Source of the DNA: an uncultured Actinomycetes bacterium
GTDB lineage: Bacteria > Actinomycetota > Geothermincolia > Fen-727 > JACVIW01
Reading direction: 5' to 3'
DNA length: 64,000 bases
Assembly (NCBI GenBank): GCA_937127245.1
Contig: CAKZLU010000033.1
Coordinates: 1-64,000, forward strand
The notes beneath the pieces are model-generated. The model did not search any database and had not been told where the DNA came from. It saw only the letters and a program-made list of their open reading frames with translations. Of the stretch, positions 53,515 to 62,246 are shown in pieces; within the stretch, counting starts at the first letter, position 1, and the number at the start of each line of letters is the position of its first letter. The position numbers and the translations under genes were made by a program.

Positions 53515-55485
53515 TTGAGAGTCGGTGTGTATATCTGTCACTGCGGAATGAATATTCAAGGGGTTTTGGATTGCGAATTTCTCCGGGAGCGCTCCTCGAA
53601 ACTTGAAAGCGTCTGCATAGCGTGTGAAATTCCATACCTTTGTTCGGAGGAAGGACAAAAGACCATCGAGCGAGATATTAAGAATGAAAGGCTTGAGCGC
53701 GTTGTTGTCGCTGCATGCTCACCACGCTTACATGAACCCACGTTCAGGGAGGCGCTTAAGCGAGCCGGGTTAAACCCGAACTTCCTGGAAATTGCCAACA
53801 TCAGGGAGCAGTGCTCCTGGGTGCATGAAGGGGGACCAGCGGCGCAAGAGAAGGCGCTTTCGCTTATAAGGGCGGCTGTCTCAAGCTCGATTTACAAAGA
53901 AGAAATTACACCGGTGGTTTTTCCGGTGACGCAATCTGCTCTTGTGATAGGCGGTGGCGTCGCGGGGATGAATTGTGCGATCGCAATCGCGAACGCAGGC
54001 TACGAAGTCTTTCTGATTGAACGTTCCTCCACATTAGGCGGGCATATGGTTCAACTTGACAGGACGTTTCCCACTATGGATTGTGCCGCGTGTATAGTCA
54101 CTCCTCTGATGAGCGATGTATTCAATCATCCAAGGATTCATGTATTCACCTTGAGCGAGATTGACTCACTTGAGGGATTCAAAGGCAATTTTAGAGCTCG
54201 AATCAGGCGCAAGCCGAGGTACGTGAGAATTGAGAGATGCGACGGCTGTTTGAAGTGCGCGGAAGCCTGTGTTCTTAAAGACAAGATACCGGATTCATTC
54301 AATCTGGGATTGAACAGAAGATCGGCTGTTTACATACCCTTTGCCCAGGCGCAGCCCGCTGCGGCTGTTGTTGATCCTCAAAATTGTCTGATTCTTGCCA
54401 AAGGCAAGTGTTCTTCGCCTTGTTTGGAAGCATGTGACCGTCGCGCGATAGATTTTGACATGACCGAGGAGGTCATCGATATAGAAATAGGAGCGGTGAT
54501 TGTCTCCACTGGCTTTACGATTTTCGACGCAAGTGAGATACCCCGCTACGGGTTTGGGAGGTATCCGGAGGTAGTCAACGCTTTGCAGTTCGAAAGAATG
54601 CTTTCAGCCTCCGGTCCGACAGACGGTCGCGTTCTTCTGCCGGATGGGAAAGAGCCTCGGTCGATAGCTTTCATACACTGCGTTGGGTCAAGAGACGAAA
54701 GAACCCATGAGTACTGCTCGAGGGCATGCTGCATGTTCTTGATGAAACAAGCAGTAAGTGCTCGACAACTTTTGGACGCAATGGTCTATGAGTTTTACCT
54801 AGACATAAACGCTTTCGGCAAAGGACATCAAAATCTATACAAGCGGGCAAGACAGGAAGGTGTCCTTTTCGTAAGGGGGAGGGTAGCTGAAGTTGTCAAA
54901 TTGAGGGGTGAACTGAAAGTAATAGCGGAGGACACATTGATTGACAAAGTAATTGAGGTGCCGGTTGACATGGTTGTGCTCGGAACGGGGCTACGCCCGC
55001 CTGAGGATACTGGCAAACTTGCAAAAACACTTAGGATTCACACAGATCCTGATGGTTTCTTCCAGGAAATGCACCCAAAGATGCATCCTTTGGAGACGAA
55101 TGTTGAGGGCATAATGCTCGCGGGTTGCTGTCAGGCCCCTAAGGACATAACCGACACGGTGGCTCAAGCGCAAGCGGCGTCCGGTAAGGCGCTTGAAATC
55201 CTGAGTTCGGATTTCATGACTGCTGATGGGCCTGTGTGCCGCACCGATGAATCTTTATGCGTGGGCTGCGGGATGTGTGTTTTGGTTTGCCCGTTCGAAG
55301 CGGTTGAGTTTGGTGATAACAAAAAGGCAATCATTAAAGAAGCTGTCTGTCGCGGGTGCGGCATATGTGTTGCTGCCTGTTTTTCGGGCGCGATTAACAT
55401 ACCTGAATCGAATGATGAGCAGATACTGGAAAAAATCAAAGCTCTTTGCGCTTTCAGGGAGATTTCGGAGGCAAAAAAGATTTAA
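53515..55485 (+). CDS. hdrA: HdrA-like heterodisulfide reductase subunit A
   Basis: This 656-residue iron-sulfur flavoprotein starts RVGVYICHCGMNIQGVLDCE and has the conserved AACSPRLHEPTFREALKRAG and NIREQCSWVH segments. FAD binding is at VIGGGVAGMNCAIAIANAGY (near residue 143), and DRTFPTMDCAACIVTPLMSD follows. Cysteine clusters include CDGCLKCAEAC, CSSPCLEAC and CVGSRDERTHEYCSRACCMF. The C-terminus has two 4Fe-4S motifs (CVGCGMCVLVCPFEAVEF and CRGCGICVAACFSG). HdrA bifurcates or confurcates electrons between ferredoxin, NAD(P)H and a thiol-type partner. HdrB/HdrC are absent, but an HdrD-like gene lies 1.3 kb downstream. The start is TTG after GGGGG. Confidence 0.93.
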   Translation: MRVGVYICHCGMNIQGVLDCEFLRERSSKLESVCIACEIPYLCSEEGQKTIERDIKNERLERVVVAACSPRLHEPTFREALKRAGLNPNFLEIANIREQCSWVHEGGPAAQEKALSLIRAAVSSSIYKEEITPVVFPVTQSALVIGGGVAGMNCAIAIANAGYEVFLIERSSTLGGHMVQLDRTFPTMDCAACIVTPLMSDVFNHPRIHVFTLSEIDSLEGFKGNFRARIRRKPRYVRIERCDGCLKCAEACVLKDKIPDSFNLGLNRRSAVYIPFAQAQPAAAVVDPQNCLILAKGKCSSPCLEACDRRAIDFDMTEEVIDIEIGAVIVSTGFTIFDASEIPRYGFGRYPEVVNALQFERMLSASGPTDGRVLLPDGKEPRSIAFIHCVGSRDERTHEYCSRACCMFLMKQAVSARQLLDAMVYEFYLDINAFGKGHQNLYKRARQEGVLFVRGRVAEVVKLRGELKVIAEDTLIDKVIEVPVDMVVLGTGLRPPEDTGKLAKTLRIHTDPDGFFQEMHPKMHPLETNVEGIMLAGCCQAPKDITDTVAQAQAASGKALEILSSDFMTADGPVCRTDESLCVGCGMCVLVCPFEAVEFGDNKKAIIKEAVCRGCGICVAACFSGAINIPESNDEQILEKIKALCAFREISEAKKI

Positions 55486-55544
55486 GTAGTTCATATCGCA
55501 TGAATCAAACACGCGAATCTTCTGGAATTGATAAGGATGTGTCA

Positions 55545-56564
55545 GTGAGGAATCCAAAGCGTGAAGCTTCAACCTGCATAAGAGAAAGGCGGCGGGCCAT
55601 TTCTTTCGCATGGGCGGTCTTCGTTGCGCTGATGACGCTTCTGTGTGGAACTTTCCTGCCGTCATCCTGCGGGAAAAAAGAAGAGAGGAGTCCGGGGGTA
55701 AATTTCGGTTATTTGCAGGGGGATATCTATGGCCTGCCGTTTGTAATTGCCAGGGACAAAGGCTTTTTGTCAGATGAGGGGCTGGAGTCAACCCGAGATG
55801 TCACATTCGATTCCGAGGCTGAGGAAATGGGAGCTTTCTCTGCAGGGGAAATTCACATTGGATATGCAAGTATAGATACAGTGATCACGTTCTTTTCGAG
55901 GAAAATGGCCGATGTAAGGATAGCCGCTCAAGTAAACAGCGGCGGAATGGCTCTTGCTGTGCGCAAGGAGCTGGGGGTTCGCAGTATATCCGGGCTCATC
56001 GGTCGTAAGGTCGCAGTCCCGAGTCTTTCCAGCCTCGAGTGTTTCTTTTTGCGGGAGATATGCAGGAAAAAGAGGATCGGAATCGATGAATTAAGGATAG
56101 TGGTAATGAGACCTGATGATATGATTGAAGCGATTTCCTCTTTAAGAATCGATGCGTTCGTTGCGTCCGAACCACTACCGTCTATTGCCCTAAGGCAAGA
56201 AAAGGCATCTATTCTTTGTTACTCGAAAAACATCCTTAAAGGTTTTCCTCACCATGTAATCGTGGTTGACTCAACTTTTTACGATAATAATGCGGACCTT
56301 GTGAAAAGATTCATAAAAGCTTTTGCCTCCTCAATGAGATACATTAAGGAAAATCCGTACGAGGTTCTTGATATTGCAAGGATTCAAACGGGTTGTGACG
56401 AGAAAACCCTATCGCTTGCGTTTAAAAGCATCGTTTTTTCTTGGGAATTACGTTCGGACGGTCTTGAAGAGTACGTGGATTTCCTCACCCAGACCGGGGT
56501 AGTTTCTGAAAAGGAGGCTGGATCTCTGCTGCCAAGACTGATAAGCGAAAGGTTTTCACCTTAA
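55545..56564 (+). CDS. Orphan substrate-binding lipoprotein (NMT1/SsuA-like)
   Basis: This protein of about 339 residues has a signal peptide with lipobox FLPSSC, so it is a lipid-anchored binding protein. The mature part resembles NMT1/SsuA substrate-binding proteins: GDIYGLPFVIARDKGFLSDE, HIGYASIDTVITFFSRK, ISGLIGRKVAVPSLSSLECF and VDSTFYDNNADLVKRFIKAF. Such proteins bind small organic anions or pyrimidine precursors for ABC import. No permease or ATPase gene is present. I use GTG 55545 with AAGGA upstream. The frame is open to 55446, and an ATG at 55500 is possible. It lies between hdrA and the HdrD-like gene. Confidence 0.75.
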   Translation: MRNPKREASTCIRERRRAISFAWAVFVALMTLLCGTFLPSSCGKKEERSPGVNFGYLQGDIYGLPFVIARDKGFLSDEGLESTRDVTFDSEAEEMGAFSAGEIHIGYASIDTVITFFSRKMADVRIAAQVNSGGMALAVRKELGVRSISGLIGRKVAVPSLSSLECFFLREICRKKRIGIDELRIVVMRPDDMIEAISSLRIDAFVASEPLPSIALRQEKASILCYSKNILKGFPHHVIVVDSTFYDNNADLVKRFIKAFASSMRYIKENPYEVLDIARIQTGCDEKTLSLAFKSIVFSWELRSDGLEEYVDFLTQTGVVSEKEAGSLLPRLISERFSP

Positions 56565-56787
56565 TGCAAGTGGATCGCAAAATTGCAAGATGGTATTCGT
56601 TTGTTGAAAGATTTACGTGGCTTTGTTCCCGCAAACCGTTACATTTATGTGGTTTTTTGGTTTCTTTCTTGGGATCGGGAATGAATGTTTTATCCTGAGA
56701 TGTTAACCGTCAGGAAAGAGCCGGTCGTTATGGACAGATCCGACTCAGGAAAGTGGGGTCTAAGCGATATTTGGGTTTGGTGAGCAA

Positions 56788-57999
56788 TTGGAAGAAAGAA
56801 AAAATCAGCAAACGATTAAGTCCCGTAACGAATGCTTCAAACCGGATGTTTCCAAAAGGCAACACTTGATCTCTGAAACCGCCGAAGACGCCCTTTCTTG
56901 TCTCCAGTGCGGAGCGTGCTCGGCTTCATGTCCGGTCTGGAGGTTTTCGAGCCTTTCCCCGAGGCAAATAATGAGATTCATCTCGCTGGGGAATGAGGAT
57001 GAAATCATGCGGCAGGAAGCCCTCTATTACTGCTCCGCCTGTTATTCGTGCGCGATGAGGTGTCCCGCTGGAATCAAGGTGACAAACGTCATACGTGATC
57101 TGAGAAACGTAATGGTTGATAGACAAATAGGTCCCTTGCCTCCTCACTTAGAGCTTGTAGGCAGTGTAAGAAACTATGATAACCCGTGGCAGAAGCCCAG
57201 AGCGCAAAGAGACAGATGGGTAAAAAAGGCTCGTGTCAGAATGAAGGTTGTGCCGGGGGAAGAGGCGGAATTCCTTTATTACCCTGGATGTACCGCGGCC
57301 TACATCCCGGCTATCCAGAACGTGGCGGTGTCAGCCGCCAAGCTGCTTGACGCTTTGGGAGTAGATTTCGGTATCCTGGGCAAAGATGAGATATGCTGTG
57401 GAAGCACATCAATGAGAGTGGGAATGAGGGATTTCTTTATCCGTCAGGCTGAGAGAAATATCGAGAGATTGAACGCTTCTAAAGCGCGGGTAATGGTAAC
57501 AGCATGTGCTGGTTGTTACGGAATCATGAAGCTTGAGTATCCCAAATTTGGGGAACTGAATATGGAAGTGTTACATATCGTAGAGTTTCTTTCTCGCCTT
57601 TTGATGGAACGACGCGACCGGCTTCATCCTTTGGATTTGGCGGTTACATATCACGATCCGTGTCATCTCGCAAGACACGCGGGGGTCACCAAAGAGCCGC
57701 GAGAGGTCCTTTCGCTTATACCTGGTTTAAGGTTTATTGAGATGCCGAGATCCGGGGTCGATGGGCGCTGTTGTGGAGGTGGAGGGGGTTTGAGGACGGG
57801 GTACCCCCACATAGCGCATATGATTGCGTCTGAGAGGATAGAGGAGGCCGTTGAGGCAGGCGCGGAAGCCGTTATCACTTGCTGTCCGTTCTGCGAACTG
57901 AACCTCGGAGAAGCGAGTGCCGCAAGTTACGGCATAGAGGTTTTCGACATCGTGGAAATTCTTTGGCGTTCGGTCGGGGGTGATCTTTCATCGGTTTGA
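56788..57999 (+). CDS. HdrD/GlpC-type Fe-S oxidoreductase
   Basis: This 403-residue protein has two N-terminal 4Fe-4S motifs (CLQCGACSASCPVWRFSSLS and CSACYSCAMRCPAGIKVTN) and two CCG domains: CCGSTSMRVGMRD, CAGCYGIMKLEYPK, YHDPCHLARHAGVTKEPREV, CCGGGGGLRTGYP and CCPFCELN. The pattern is that of HdrCB fusions (HdrD) and GlpC. It probably takes electrons to or from the HdrA-like protein upstream. The start is TTG with GGTGAG before it. It is paralogous to the protein at 41580, sharing RNYxNPWQ and CCGSTxxRVG. Confidence 0.9.
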   Translation: MEERKNQQTIKSRNECFKPDVSKRQHLISETAEDALSCLQCGACSASCPVWRFSSLSPRQIMRFISLGNEDEIMRQEALYYCSACYSCAMRCPAGIKVTNVIRDLRNVMVDRQIGPLPPHLELVGSVRNYDNPWQKPRAQRDRWVKKARVRMKVVPGEEAEFLYYPGCTAAYIPAIQNVAVSAAKLLDALGVDFGILGKDEICCGSTSMRVGMRDFFIRQAERNIERLNASKARVMVTACAGCYGIMKLEYPKFGELNMEVLHIVEFLSRLLMERRDRLHPLDLAVTYHDPCHLARHAGVTKEPREVLSLIPGLRFIEMPRSGVDGRCCGGGGGLRTGYPHIAHMIASERIEEAVEAGAEAVITCCPFCELNLGEASAASYGIEVFDIVEILWRSVGGDLSSV

Positions 58000-58174
58000 T
58001 TTGCCCTGCAAATATTTAGAAACTCCAGTATAGCAGCCCCCCGCTTTCTCGGAGCAGTTAAGACCTCGAGTTTCTCTGCTAAATCCTCAAAAACCCCGTA
58101 AGACAGACCCCGTTCAACCATTGAAATTCATTGCTTCTGTTCGATTCTTTTCTATGTGAGGTTTCACCTTTATC

Positions 58175-58183
58175 TGTTATACT
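58175..58183 (+). promoter_or_regulatory. Possible extended -10 promoter of the ACD alpha gene
   Basis: TGTTATACT (58175-58183) is an extended -10 box with a near-consensus TATACT, 97 bases before the ATG at 58280. The -35 is poor (TGTGAG, 58155-58160, 17 bases upstream), as is common for extended -10 promoters. Confidence 0.35.
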
Positions 58184-58279
58184 TTGCGCGGTTACAAGGA
58201 AAAGATACCCGATAAGGGTAGAGATCATGTCAAAAGATGTTTAATTGACGGAAAGGCGAGTTCACATAAAGGGGAGGAG

Positions 58280-59662
58280 ATGCGTGAACTTTTTTATCCA
58301 GAGAGTGTAGCCGTCGTAGGCGCTTCTTCTGGCGAGAAGAACATGGGGAAGAATATAGTGGAGAATTTGCTCAACTGGGGATATAAGGGAAAGATTTTTC
58401 CGGTGAACCCTCGAGGGGAAGATGTTTTTGGCTTAAGAGGGTATAGAAGCATTCCGGAAATCGGAGAAAGGGTGGACCTCGCTGTCGCTTTTGTTCCCGC
58501 AAAAGCGGTGCCAGCGATAATGGATAGTTGCGCGGAGTGCGGAATCAAATGGATGGCGATTCCCTCCGGCGGTTTCTCGGAGTACGGACCTCAAGGAGAG
58601 GAACTCACTCGCGTTATCAAAGAAAAGGCAGAAAAATACAGTATTCGCTTTGTGGGTCCGAACGGCCTTACGATAATCAACACGGAAAACGGTCTGTGCC
58701 TGCCGTTTTTAACGCTTAAGAAACGCGAATACGGTCCAATCTCAATAATTTCTCAAAGTGGTGGCGTGGGATTAAGTCTCATAATGTTCCTCGACAATAG
58801 CTGCGTGGGCTTCAGCAAGTTCATTTCGGTTGGGAACAAGGTCAACATGGATGAGCTCGATTTCCTCGAGTATCTGGCAGAGGATGAAAGCACCAAGGTC
58901 ATCTGCATGTTCCTCGAGAGTGTCGTAAAGGGAAGGAGATTTTTAGAAGTCGCCTCAAGAGTGGATAAGCCCATAATTGTTTACAAGGCAAACGTTACCG
59001 AATTTGGCGCCAGGACCGCGGCAAGCCACACCGCCGCTCTTGCCAATAACGATGAGGTTTTAAACGGCGTTTTCAGGCAGGCAGGTATCATCAGGGTTGA
59101 CACCATTAAGCGGCTCATTGAGACAGCAAGAGGCTTTGCCCTTCCGCCGATAAGAGGGAACAGGGTTGCGGTCATATCCCAGGCAGGAGGATATACGGTT
59201 TTGCTTGCCGATGAGGTGTATAAAAAGGGCTTTGCGCTCCCGGGCTTTTCATCCTCGACAATAGAGGGTTTAAAGGCATATGTGAGATCAGATGTCATAA
59301 GGCTATCCAATCCGCTGGACCTCGGCGATATACACTCTGCGGACGCCATTGTCTATGCCATGGATAGAGCGCTCGGGGAAGAGCAAATAGACGGGGCGGT
59401 GGTGGTGCTTCTGAGGAGAGCGGACGCGAAATACACGGGCGCCTACTCGGCGCTTTCGCGCGAGATATACTCAGACATAGGCAGGATTATGGAAAAACAT
59501 AACAAGCCGATCGCCCTATGTTTGCTTACTCAGGCTGATTATTTGAAAAACGTTCAGCGCAGGATGTCATATCCTATATTCGAGACCCCTGAGGATGCCG
59601 TCACCGTTTTGGCTGCCCTGAGGGATTTCTATTCGCAGTCTAGGATTAACAGCAAATCATAG
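58280..59662 (+). CDS. ADP-forming acyl-CoA synthetase, alpha-type subunit
   Basis: This 460-residue protein has the CoA-binding Rossmann domain (RELFYPESVAVVGASSGEKN and GKIFPVNPRGEDVFGLRGYR) followed by succinyl-CoA-ligase-like domains with ISIISQSGGVGLSLIMFLDN. The phosphohistidine motif is GARTAASHTAALANN, and His250 corresponds to the phosphorylated His of archaeal acetyl-CoA synthetase (ADP-forming). The ATP-grasp domain is absent, so a separate beta subunit is needed; one is encoded at 20584 on the other strand. The frame is open to 58184, but the ATG at 58280 with AAAGGGGAGG matches family starts. Confidence 0.88.
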   Translation: MRELFYPESVAVVGASSGEKNMGKNIVENLLNWGYKGKIFPVNPRGEDVFGLRGYRSIPEIGERVDLAVAFVPAKAVPAIMDSCAECGIKWMAIPSGGFSEYGPQGEELTRVIKEKAEKYSIRFVGPNGLTIINTENGLCLPFLTLKKREYGPISIISQSGGVGLSLIMFLDNSCVGFSKFISVGNKVNMDELDFLEYLAEDESTKVICMFLESVVKGRRFLEVASRVDKPIIVYKANVTEFGARTAASHTAALANNDEVLNGVFRQAGIIRVDTIKRLIETARGFALPPIRGNRVAVISQAGGYTVLLADEVYKKGFALPGFSSSTIEGLKAYVRSDVIRLSNPLDLGDIHSADAIVYAMDRALGEEQIDGAVVVLLRRADAKYTGAYSALSREIYSDIGRIMEKHNKPIALCLLTQADYLKNVQRRMSYPIFETPEDAVTVLAALRDFYSQSRINSKS

Positions 59663-59727
59663 AACAACAGCCGGAATTTGATATCGTTTGAAATCTGGAA
59701 CTCCACCTAAGAGACAAATTTCTGGCA

Positions 59728-60480
59728 ATGTTTATCGAGCAGCTCATTCAAAGAACATCAGAATCGATAAGGATTGGTATTGGTAGCCCCGTTCCGGACG
59801 AAAAAGAGGATGAAATTTTAAAATCCCTTTCCTTTTGCGAGGTCAGAATCTTTCGCGATTGCGAGACTATTTTCTGCGCGCTTTTGGAAGGGTCGATTCA
59901 CGGTGCGGTAAGAGGCTCGCTTTCAGCCTCACCTTTCCTTGAAGCCTTCAGGATAGCAACTGGACACCGCCCCAGAAGGCTCGCTCTACTTTCCACCGCT
60001 GAGGGCAAACCATTTGTTTTCGGGCCGGTTGGCATAGACGAAGGTGGCACTATTCTTGAAATGGAAAAAATGGTGAGTTACGCGAAGATATTCTCCTCCA
60101 TTCTCGGGTGGGAGGCCAAAATTGCCGTGCTCTCCGGTGGAAGAGAGGAGGACATCTCAAGAAGTAAAAAGGTTGCCAAGAGCATAAGAAGGGGAGATGA
60201 AGTATCGAGGAGAACGGGCGCCAGGCATTACCATATCCTCATTGAAGATGCCTTGCGCTGGGCAAACTGCGTCATTGCCCCGGATGGAATATCCGGGAAC
60301 TTGATATACAGAACCCTCGTGCATCTCGGGGGCGGGGCTTCTTTCGGGGCTTTGTATTTTCCGATGAAGCTTGCGCTCGCAGACACTTCAAGGGCGGGTC
60401 CGAAAGAGGAATACGTTGGAGCCGTGGCCCTGACAAATATAGCCGCACAGATCGTTGCGGGAAGAGATTGCGGTTGTTAA
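59728..60480 (+). CDS. MtxX-like (methanogenesis marker protein 4) family protein
   Basis: This 250-residue protein resembles MtxX, also called methanogenesis marker 4, which has a phosphotransacetylase-like fold. Shared-looking segments are IAVLSGGREEDISRSKKVAK, then HYHILIEDALRWANCVIAPD and GISGNLIYRTLVHLGGGASF. The methanogen protein is of unknown function, though first proposed as a methyltransferase. Homologues in bacteria are expected to be rare, and I make the identification from remembered motifs. It follows the ACD alpha gene 65 bases downstream, so acyl-phosphate or CoA chemistry is a fair guess. The start is ATG 59728 without a strong ribosome-binding site. Confidence 0.65.
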   Translation: MFIEQLIQRTSESIRIGIGSPVPDEKEDEILKSLSFCEVRIFRDCETIFCALLEGSIHGAVRGSLSASPFLEAFRIATGHRPRRLALLSTAEGKPFVFGPVGIDEGGTILEMEKMVSYAKIFSSILGWEAKIAVLSGGREEDISRSKKVAKSIRRGDEVSRRTGARHYHILIEDALRWANCVIAPDGISGNLIYRTLVHLGGGASFGALYFPMKLALADTSRAGPKEEYVGAVALTNIAAQIVAGRDCGC

Positions 60481-60549
60481 AGACCTTCTGGGCCTGTTCA
60501 AATTATTGTTGTAAACCGTGATCGGCAAATCTTATCTATCTTCAAGCGC

Positions 60550-61656
60550 TCAGGGAAGAATGAACACTGGAGTGCCCACCGTGACCGCATTGAACAGTTG
60601 CATAGCGGCCCACTCGGACATTCTTATGCACCCATGAGAAACAGAGTATCCGAGCGAGGCCACATCTGGGGTTGAGTGTATTCCCACCCCGTTTCCAATT
60701 TCCATCCAATACGGCCCCAAGGGATTTCCTGGACCAGGCGGGATGGGTTTTAAGCCTTTGGCCCAGTCAGACTTAGGTGGATACCACGTAGGGTTTTTCT
60801 TCTTCTTTATGATGGAGAACTTACCCGTTGGCGTTGGGTATTGAGGGCTTCCCACCGCGACCTTAAACTCATAAATCAACTCTTCCTTGTCGTAGAGGTA
60901 AAGTTTGTGCTCGCTTAATTTAACCACGACAATTTTGCCGATTTCGTCCTCAGTTATTTCCGGCGTGACGCTCGAAGCCCTGATTTCCACAATTCTTTCT
61001 TTTGTTGCCAGTACTTTCTTAACATCAATTAACGTACGTTCCTCATCAACCACAAGGCCATAGCGTGAGGGTCTTATTATCGGACGTCCTTTGGACATAT
61101 CAATGCTCGCGCTTACAACCTGGCGATTTAAGCTAACCGCGATTTCATGAATTTTTTCGGAAAGCTTGTCCTCATCGTAAACAAGTGAAACGGGTATATA
61201 TTTCCTGATTTGTTTCCGTGATAAACTTCTTAACATTCTTTCAAGAATATTTAGCTTCCGTCCTGCCCAGTACGCTTCCTCGACCATCTTCTTTTCATCG
61301 ATTGATAGTCTTATTTCCTTTGGTGTGATTTCCGTTCTTTTTGAATCGAGCAACAGGATGAGAGGCTTTTTCAGCGGGTTGGAAATTTTCTCTCTGATTA
61401 TTTTTTGAGCCTTTTCCTTGGTCAATCCGCCCACATCTATGCCGGCAATTTTCACGCCCTTTGATATTTTTCCTGCGTTTGCAATGTCCTCGATGAGTAG
61501 ACCGGCAAAAATCATGGAAAAAATCAAAGCGAAGACCATGCCGCTTATTGCCATAATAGCTTTTCCGGGCTCCGGGTTTTTAATCCCCAAACGTCTCTTG
61601 GTTTTTAAACGGCCTCTATTTTGTTTGTCTTTCCCGAAATTTTCAGTGATGCTCAA
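60550..61656 (-). CDS. L,D-transpeptidase (YkuD) with peptidoglycan-binding domain
   Basis: This 368-residue wall enzyme has a cytoplasmic basic N-terminus, a membrane segment (AIMAISGMVFALIFSMIFAG, near 43), a PG_binding_4-type domain (GVKIAGIDVGGLTKEKAQKI) and a YkuD catalytic domain. That domain carries GIHSTP, followed by VSHGCIRMSEWAA with His341 and nucleophile Cys343. It forms 3-3 crosslinks or attaches proteins to peptidoglycan outside the membrane. The start is TTG with AGAGGA close upstream. It converges with the MtxX-like gene. It supports a cell with a thick wall. Confidence 0.92.
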   Translation of the reverse strand: MSITENFGKDKQNRGRLKTKRRLGIKNPEPGKAIMAISGMVFALIFSMIFAGLLIEDIANAGKISKGVKIAGIDVGGLTKEKAQKIIREKISNPLKKPLILLLDSKRTEITPKEIRLSIDEKKMVEEAYWAGRKLNILERMLRSLSRKQIRKYIPVSLVYDEDKLSEKIHEIAVSLNRQVVSASIDMSKGRPIIRPSRYGLVVDEERTLIDVKKVLATKERIVEIRASSVTPEITEDEIGKIVVVKLSEHKLYLYDKEELIYEFKVAVGSPQYPTPTGKFSIIKKKKNPTWYPPKSDWAKGLKPIPPGPGNPLGPYWMEIGNGVGIHSTPDVASLGYSVSHGCIRMSEWAAMQLFNAVTVGTPVFILP

Positions 61657-62246
61657 GTCCTCTTGTTTGTACCTCCCAATGATTTATGCGGTCCGATGCC
61701 AGAAATGGATTATGCGGAAGAACTTGTCTCATTTCAAGTATAATCCTCAACGTTTGGACGGGAATTTTTAGAAAGCGCAAGTATCATGTAAATTTAGGCG
61801 ATTCGCTTCTTTTGGTTTTATTCCGATATTTTTGATGAGCAGGGTTATCAGTCTGATTTTTTTCAAGATATTCAATTGGAGTTTACTCCATTTTCCTGGG
61901 GTTGCAAAAGGCAAGAATTGAACGTGTTTCTGGTATACTCTTATAGGCTTGAACGGGCATACAGCGTTTGTAAAGTGCCTGAGGACCCGGAGGATTTCCC
62001 CGGAAGGGGGATTTTAGTGGTTGGAATTCCTTGAGTTACTGACTGAACATACAAATGTATTTTCCGGTGCAAAGAGACGTGCGTGATGAACATGAAACAC
62101 TCTTGTTGAGGTGAACACGATTGCGGTCTTGTAACGTTGATTCTTGCTTCTTACCCTTCGGCATATTGCCTGAAATAAATTAAAGATTGTAATCGTTTTC
62201 GGTTTGATTCCGATCAGGCCTTAACAGATTTCAAGGGTGATGACAA
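61657..62246. other. Long leader/intergenic region upstream of the adenosyltransferase gene
   Basis: This 590-base divergent region holds an extended -10 box TGGTATACT (61931-61939), and alternatively TTGAAC (61918-61923) with TTATAG (61941-61946) at 17-base spacing, so transcription may begin about 300 bases before 62247. A small hairpin TCCCC/GGGGA near 61995-62009 lies in that leader. I looked for the conserved boxes of a cobalamin riboswitch and did not find them. Confidence 0.4.
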
